A DNA stretch of 36,341 bases, taken from Ponticaulis sp. Its GTDB lineage: Bacteria; Pseudomonadota; Alphaproteobacteria; Caulobacterales; Hyphomonadaceae. Made by a program: the position numbers and the translations under genes. Of the stretch, positions 33,165 through 36,341 are shown one piece after another. Positions within the stretch are counted from its first letter, which is position 1, and every line of letters begins with the position of its first letter. The notes under the pieces were generated by a model. That model ran no database searches. It worked only from the letters and a program-made list of their open reading frames with translations, and was not told the DNA's origin. The stretch covers positions 1 through 36,341 of the forward strand of contig NZUJ01000094.1 in assembly GCA_002701295.1 (NCBI GenBank), given 5' to 3'.

Positions 33165-33192
33165 AACACCCCCGGCAAAACCAGGGGTGTTC
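33165..33192 (-). terminator. Terminator of the smaller crystallin gene
   Basis: On the minus strand AACACCCC-TGG pairs with GCC-GGGGGTGTT around a TTTT loop and is followed by a short T run. It lies 19 bases downstream of the smaller crystallin stop codon. Confidence 0.8.
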
Positions 33193-33210
33193 AATGTCAT
33201 TTATGTCAGA

Positions 33211-33978
33211 TCAGCCAATCCGCTTGATCGATGAAATCGCATCATTCATGCGGAAATAATGCAGCGACCGGGTTGTGCCCTGAAGCACCTCACATCGGCC
33301 ACGGAAGCCCGGATCCGAACAGATCAACCAACGTCCTGAATTTACACGAATAGAACTCACCTTGTCGTTAAAATTGGTTCGGTTCAGGTCATAAAGGTCC
33401 TGATTGACTGGCAGATACTGTCCACCAAAATCGCCGTGCTCATAAATCACCAGAGCGCCCTGACCATAGCCATAACGTCCGTTATTCTCATAGCGGTCGC
33501 CATATCCATGCCGCTGGTCACGATTGCCCCAGCCGCGGTCGCCATAGCGGTCATCTCTGCCATAGCCATTGCCGGGATAAGGCCTCGGAATGCTGGCATC
33601 AAACCGGCGAATGGATGAAATCCGGTCATTCAGGCCCAGATAGTCCAGGCGAGCGACAGACGCATCAATCGTCCGGCATGTTCCGCGGAAGTCCGCATCA
33701 CTACACACCTGCCAGACGCCGCCGCCCCGAATCTGGATCGAACTTGCCGCGTCATTGAACCGAAACCGGTCGAGACGTGCAATATTGTCATTCACCGGCA
33801 GAGCCTGTCCGCCAAAATTGCTGTGTTCGAAAAGAACCAGACCGCCATACCCACCGCCGCCATAGCGATAGTCGTTTCGGTCTCCGTATCGATTATTGTC
33901 TGCTGCAGCCGGACCGGCCGCCATCAGAAGCGATGCGGCGCCAGCGACCAGCGATGAAACCAGATGGGTCAATTTCAT
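33211..33978 (-). CDS. Exported two-domain beta-gamma-crystallin protein
   Basis: The 255-residue product has a cleavable signal peptide (VSSLVAGAASLLMAAGPAAA) and no lipobox. Two crystallin-type domains are visible: GLVLFEHSNFGGQALPVND to LGLNDRISSIRRF, with QIRGGGVWQVCSDADFRGTC between, and ALVIYEHGDFGGQYLPVNQ to FRMNDAISSIKRI, with RVNSGRWLICSDPGFRGRC. A Gly/Arg/Tyr-rich linker (GRDDRYGDRGWGNRDQRHGY) joins them. The CSD-x-x-FRG pattern and NDxISSI ends match the domains of the larger neighbour, so the pair probably arose by duplication. ATG at 33978 follows GGAG by eight bases. It lies between the rpsP terminator and its own terminator, so it has its own promoter. Calcium binding is possible; not shown. 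Confidence 0.82.
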   Translation of the reverse strand: MKLTHLVSSLVAGAASLLMAAGPAAADNNRYGDRNDYRYGGGGYGGLVLFEHSNFGGQALPVNDNIARLDRFRFNDAASSIQIRGGGVWQVCSDADFRGTCRTIDASVARLDYLGLNDRISSIRRFDASIPRPYPGNGYGRDDRYGDRGWGNRDQRHGYGDRYENNGRYGYGQGALVIYEHGDFGGQYLPVNQDLYDLNRTNFNDKVSSIRVNSGRWLICSDPGFRGRCEVLQGTTRSLHYFRMNDAISSIKRIG

Positions 33979-34085
33979 GTCTGTATCTCCAACTCCCGGG
34001 ATTTTTCCCGTTGCACCGAACTTATCGTACGGCACCTGAATGTGAGATAACCGGCCGTTCAGGCGGATTGTTCCCCTGATCAGGC

Positions 34086-34122
34086 CCAAAAAAACAAAGC
34101 CCCCACCGTGAGGCGAGGGCTT
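34086..34122 (-). terminator. Terminator of rpsP
   Basis: On the minus strand AAGCCCTCGCC pairs with GGTGGGGGCTT around a small loop, with minor mismatches, and is followed by GTTTTTTT. It ends the ffh-to-rpsP transcript and separates it from the crystallin genes. Confidence 0.88.
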
Positions 34123-34150
34123 AGCAGTCAAATCAAAAGACCAGAAAAGC

Positions 34151-34615
34151 CTATTCGGCTTTTTCTTCTTCAGAAGACTCTTCAGCAGCAGCTTCTTCTT
34201 CGGCTGGTGCTTCAGCAGCAGCTTTAGCGGCTTCCGCAGCTTCAGCTTCAGCAGCTTTGCGAGCTTCTTCTTTTTCTTTTTTCTCTTCGATGCGCTCTTT
34301 GGCTTTTGTGCCTGGCTCACCTTTGTTCGGGTTGTTGCCAGCTTCCCACTGATAGACTGGCTTACCGTCAACTTCGATCTGGCTCAGGAAGCGAGCAACA
34401 CGATCTGTGGGCTTCGCGCCTTTTGCGATCCACTCAACGGCTTTTTCGCCTTCGATCTGGACGCGTGCTTCAGAATCTTTCGGCTGACGTGGGTCGTAAG
34501 TACCGATCTTGTCGATGAAGCGACCATCACGTGGCGCGCGGCTGTCTGCAACAACAACACGGTAGAATGGACGTTTTTTCGAGCCGCCGCGGGCGAGCCG
34601 GATTTTAAGAGCCAT
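34151..34615 (-). CDS. rpsP: 30S ribosomal protein S16
   Basis: Small-subunit protein that stabilises 16S rRNA folding. The N-terminal 85 residues carry the family pattern [38 protein letters not shown] then [24 protein letters not shown]. Length is 154 residues, about 70 more than the usual S16, because of a C-terminal extension rich in Glu, Ala and Lys ([20 protein letters not shown] to [10 protein letters not shown]). Similar tails occur in other alphaproteobacterial S16 proteins. AAGGAG lies just upstream of ATG at 34615. It follows chorismate mutase and ends at a strong terminator, so rimM is not cotranscribed with it here. Confidence 0.96.
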   Translation of the reverse strand: MALKIRLARGGSKKRPFYRVVVADSRAPRDGRFIDKIGTYDPRQPKDSEARVQIEGEKAVEWIAKGAKPTDRVARFLSQIEVDGKPVYQWEAGNNPNKGEPGTKAKERIEEKKEKEEARKAAEAEAAEAAKAAAEAPAEEEAAAEESSEEEKAE

Positions 34616-34688
34616 GGGGTTTCTCCTTAAGTGTCTTATGGCTTCAGGTTTTAGGCCAACCACATTGGAAGGCCCGGTGTGGAGGGAT

Positions 34689-34985
34689 TTAGTCCGTCCC
34701 CTCCGTCCGGATTTTCTCATGATGGCGGATCACTTCCGCCACGATGAAAGTCAGGAATTGCTCTGCAAAGGCCGGGTCGAGACCTGCGTCATCGGCCAGT
34801 TTGCGGAGGCGATAAATCTGTTCGGCTTCCCGCGTCTTGTCAGACGGCGGAAAACTGTTTTCGGCTTTCAGAACGCCGACCTGTTTGGTCAGCTTGAACC
34901 GCTCAGCCAGCGTGTGCAGCAGCACGGCATCAAGATTATCAATGCTGGCGCGCAGACGCAGAAGTTCATCCTTGGGTGTTGTCAC
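34689..34985 (-). CDS. aroQ: Chorismate mutase, AroQ type
   Basis: Converts chorismate to prephenate on the way to phenylalanine and tyrosine. The 98-residue all-helical protein has [22 protein letters not shown], then [18 protein letters not shown] with the catalytic Lys and Arg region, and [14 protein letters not shown] in the last helix. The start chosen is GTG at 34985, which forms a GTGA overlap with the stop codon of the preceding gene; ATG at 35015 would add ten residues with no family similarity. A small chorismate mutase between ffh and rpsP is normal in alphaproteobacteria, so this is a standard member of the cluster. Confidence 0.88.
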   Translation of the reverse strand: MTTPKDELLRLRASIDNLDAVLLHTLAERFKLTKQVGVLKAENSFPPSDKTREAEQIYRLRKLADDAGLDPAFAEQFLTFIVAEVIRHHEKIRTEGTD

Positions 34986-35344
34986 AGTAAAAATCCCGCA
35001 AAATGCTGCCACCAATCATTGGGATCTTCAGGCACGTTTATTGGACCAAGCTCTGACCCGTCAGGCAATAATTCCAGATCATTGTCGCGAATCGCCTGAA
35101 TAGCAGCTCGAATGCTTTCGAACGTCCCCAGGCAATCAAGGTAATCTCCACAAGGATCACAGACCATAACGTGCAGAACTTGATACCAACCTTCCAAGGT
35201 TCGGGAAATCAGGAAGCCTTGTCCGTTTTCAATGTATTGGTAGGAGAAATACGATGAATTCAAATCAACGAGGCCGTAACGGACCTGCTTAATTGGTGTC
35301 GTGTGAGATGATGACAGAAATCCTTCGTGATGGCTACAATTCAT
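34982..35344 (-). CDS. Unknown 120-residue protein inserted in the ffh cluster
   Basis: I do not recognise this protein. It starts at the base next to the ffh stop codon (TAG then ATG, no gap) and ends in a GTGA overlap with chorismate mutase, so it is translationally tied to both. It has no signal peptide or membrane helix. The sequence has several aromatic and cysteine residues (FSYQYIENGQGFLISRTLEGWYQVLHVMVCDPCGDYLDCLGTFESIRAAIQAI) and an acidic end (EDPNDWWQHFAGF). GC content is visibly lower than in ffh and rpsP, which suggests later acquisition. It may be a small immunity-like or regulator protein, but nothing supports a choice. Confidence 0.7.
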   Translation of the reverse strand: MNCSHHEGFLSSSHTTPIKQVRYGLVDLNSSYFSYQYIENGQGFLISRTLEGWYQVLHVMVCDPCGDYLDCLGTFESIRAAIQAIRDNDLELLPDGSELGPINVPEDPNDWWQHFAGFLL

Positions 35345-36341
35345 CTATTTCTTCTTAGCCCCCGGTAATCCCGGCAGACCGCCCGGAAGAGATCCACCAC
35401 CGAGGCCCGGCAAACCACCTGGCGCACCCGCACCGCCGCCAAGACCGGGAAGGCCAGCACCACCAGCGCCGCCGCCGAGGCCACCATTGCGCGCAGCCAT
35501 TTTCGCAAGGTCGGCCTGGCTGACCCCGGCACCACCCATGGCGCTCATCAGGCCTTTCATGCCGCCCTTGCCCATCTTCTTCATCATGGTGGACATTTGC
35601 TGGTGCATCTTCAGCACCTTGTTCACCTCAGACACATGGACACCAGCACCCGCTGCGATCCGCTTGCGGCGTGACGCGTTCAACAATGCAGGTTTGGCAC
35701 GTTCTTTCTTGGTCATGGAATAAATGATGGATTCCTGACGCTTGATCGTCTTGTCATCCACATTCATGCCCGCCATGGCCTGTTTGGCCTTCTTGGCGCC
35801 CGGCAACATGCCCATAATGCCGCCAAGACCGCCCATTTGCTGCATTTGTTTCAGCTGCATAGCCAGGTCATCAAGGTCGAACTGACCCTTGGCCATCTTT
35901 TTGGCCATACGCTCAGCTTTTTCGGCGTCCATCTGCTCGCCGGCTTTTTCCACCAGAGAGACAATGTCGCCACGGCCCAGAATACGGCCCGCAATCCGTT
36001 TGGCGGAGAACAGGTCCAGCCCGTCGAGTTTCTCGCCAACACCGAGGAATTTGATCGGCAGGCCCGTGACGGCACGCATAGACAGCGCAGCACCACCGCG
36101 GCCATCACCATCCATCCGGGTTAGCACAAGGCCCGTCAGCGGCAGACGCTCATGAAAGCGTTTCGCCGTCTCAACCGCGTCCTGACCGGTCAGCGCGTCT
36201 GCAACAAGAAGCGTCTCCTGAGGATTGGCGATCTTCGCCACCTCATCGGCCTCATTCATCATCTGCTCGTCGAGCGTGGTCCGGCCCGCGGTATCAAGGA
36301 TGACAACGTCAAAGCCCTGAAGCTTGGCTGCCTGCAGCGCG
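35345..36341 (-). CDS. ffh: Signal recognition particle protein Ffh, 5' truncated by the window
   Basis: Ffh binds signal peptides emerging from the ribosome and, with 4.5S RNA and FtsY, targets membrane proteins. Only the end of the G domain and the M domain are visible, since the gene enters from beyond the right edge. Seen: LDTAGRTTLDEQMMNEA (G3), LVADALTGQDAV, LTRMDGDGRGGAALS (G4 region), and FLGVGEKLDGLDLF. The methionine-rich signal-binding part (DLAMQLKQMQQMGGLGGIMGMLPG) and the RNA-binding helix SRRKRIAAGAGVHVSEVNKVLK follow. The end is a long Gly/Pro/Ala-rich tail with repeated LPGLGGG and LPGLPG units before KKK. It is directly followed by an unknown gene with no gap. Confidence 0.97.
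   Translation of the reverse strand, partial: ALQAAKLQGFDVVILDTAGRTTLDEQMMNEADEVAKIANPQETLLVADALTGQDAVETAKRFHERLPLTGLVLTRMDGDGRGGAALSMRAVTGLPIKFLGVGEKLDGLDLFSAKRIAGRILGRGDIVSLVEKAGEQMDAEKAERMAKKMAKGQFDLDDLAMQLKQMQQMGGLGGIMGMLPGAKKAKQAMAGMNVDDKTIKRQESIIYSMTKKERAKPALLNASRRKRIAAGAGVHVSEVNKVLKMHQQMSTMMKKMGKGGMKGLMSAMGGAGVSQADLAKMAARNGGLGGGAGGAGLPGLGGGAGAPGGLPGLGGGSLPGGLPGLPGAKKK

Noticed and set aside
33979..34371. Lysine-rich N-terminal extension of the smaller crystallin gene
   Set aside because: It is an out-of-frame reading of the rpsP coding sequence and its terminator. The signal peptide and ribosome site at 33978 mark the true start.

Overview
The window reads as a chromosomal segment of an alphaproteobacterium. 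The ffh / chorismate mutase / rpsP / rimM cluster, the DUF2239 gene facing a small GIY-YIG gene, GC-rich coding sequence and many short alpha/beta-hydrolase and lipoprotein genes fit a marine Hyphomonadaceae-like lineage. That placement is inference from gene content; no rRNA or tRNA gene is present to test it.

Layout. (1) 1-4150: the 3' part of guaA, followed by an accessory hotspot. An 18-bp exact repeat of the guaA stop region (802-819 and 2767-2784) brackets a darT-darG toxin-antitoxin pair. The right copy belongs to a decayed second guaA tail. Next come a 42-codon remnant of an rpiB-type gene and a second toxin-antitoxin operon, a ParD-like antitoxin with a zeta-type toxin. (2) 4168-7746: a MarR regulator, then dmpG-dmpF (last two steps of a meta-cleavage pathway) transcribed divergently from an IclR regulator. 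(3) 7905-14858: two RpiB/LacA-type sugar-phosphate isomerases, a secreted M20 amidohydrolase, a TetR regulator divergent from a membrane-anchored amidohydrolase, fructose-1,6-bisphosphatase and a LamG-like lipoprotein. Several sharp palindromes lie in the promoter regions. (4) 14844-20971: a membrane-spanning HTH-TPR regulator divergent from a polytopic membrane protein across a cluster of GCGGCCA repeats, an e(P4)-type phosphatase lipoprotein, and a DesK/NarL-type two-component pair. (5) 20968-30404: an acyl-CoA thioesterase, a TSUP permease with an O-methyltransferase, GIY-YIG and DUF2239 genes sharing duplicated operators, a dienelactone-hydrolase-like lipoprotein, cysK, a lipoprotein of unknown role, a GNAT acetyltransferase, an IroE/Fes-like esterase, a DUF6614 protein and a family 2 glycosyltransferase. 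(6) 30401-36341: the ribosome/SRP cluster on the minus strand (ffh, an unknown 120-residue protein, chorismate mutase, rpsP, rimM), split between rpsP and rimM by two exported beta-gamma-crystallin genes. One of these is a 679-residue lipoprotein with a long charged coiled coil.

How it fits together. Most of the window is a patchwork of one- to three-gene units, each with its own regulator or terminator. The strongest signs of novelty are the guaA hotspot with its decayed junction, the crystallin genes lodged in the ribosomal cluster, the repeat array beside the membrane HTH-TPR regulator, the paired operators at GIY-YIG/DUF2239, and the orphan gene fused without a gap to the end of ffh. No CRISPR array, insertion sequence, integrase, tRNA or replication origin was seen.
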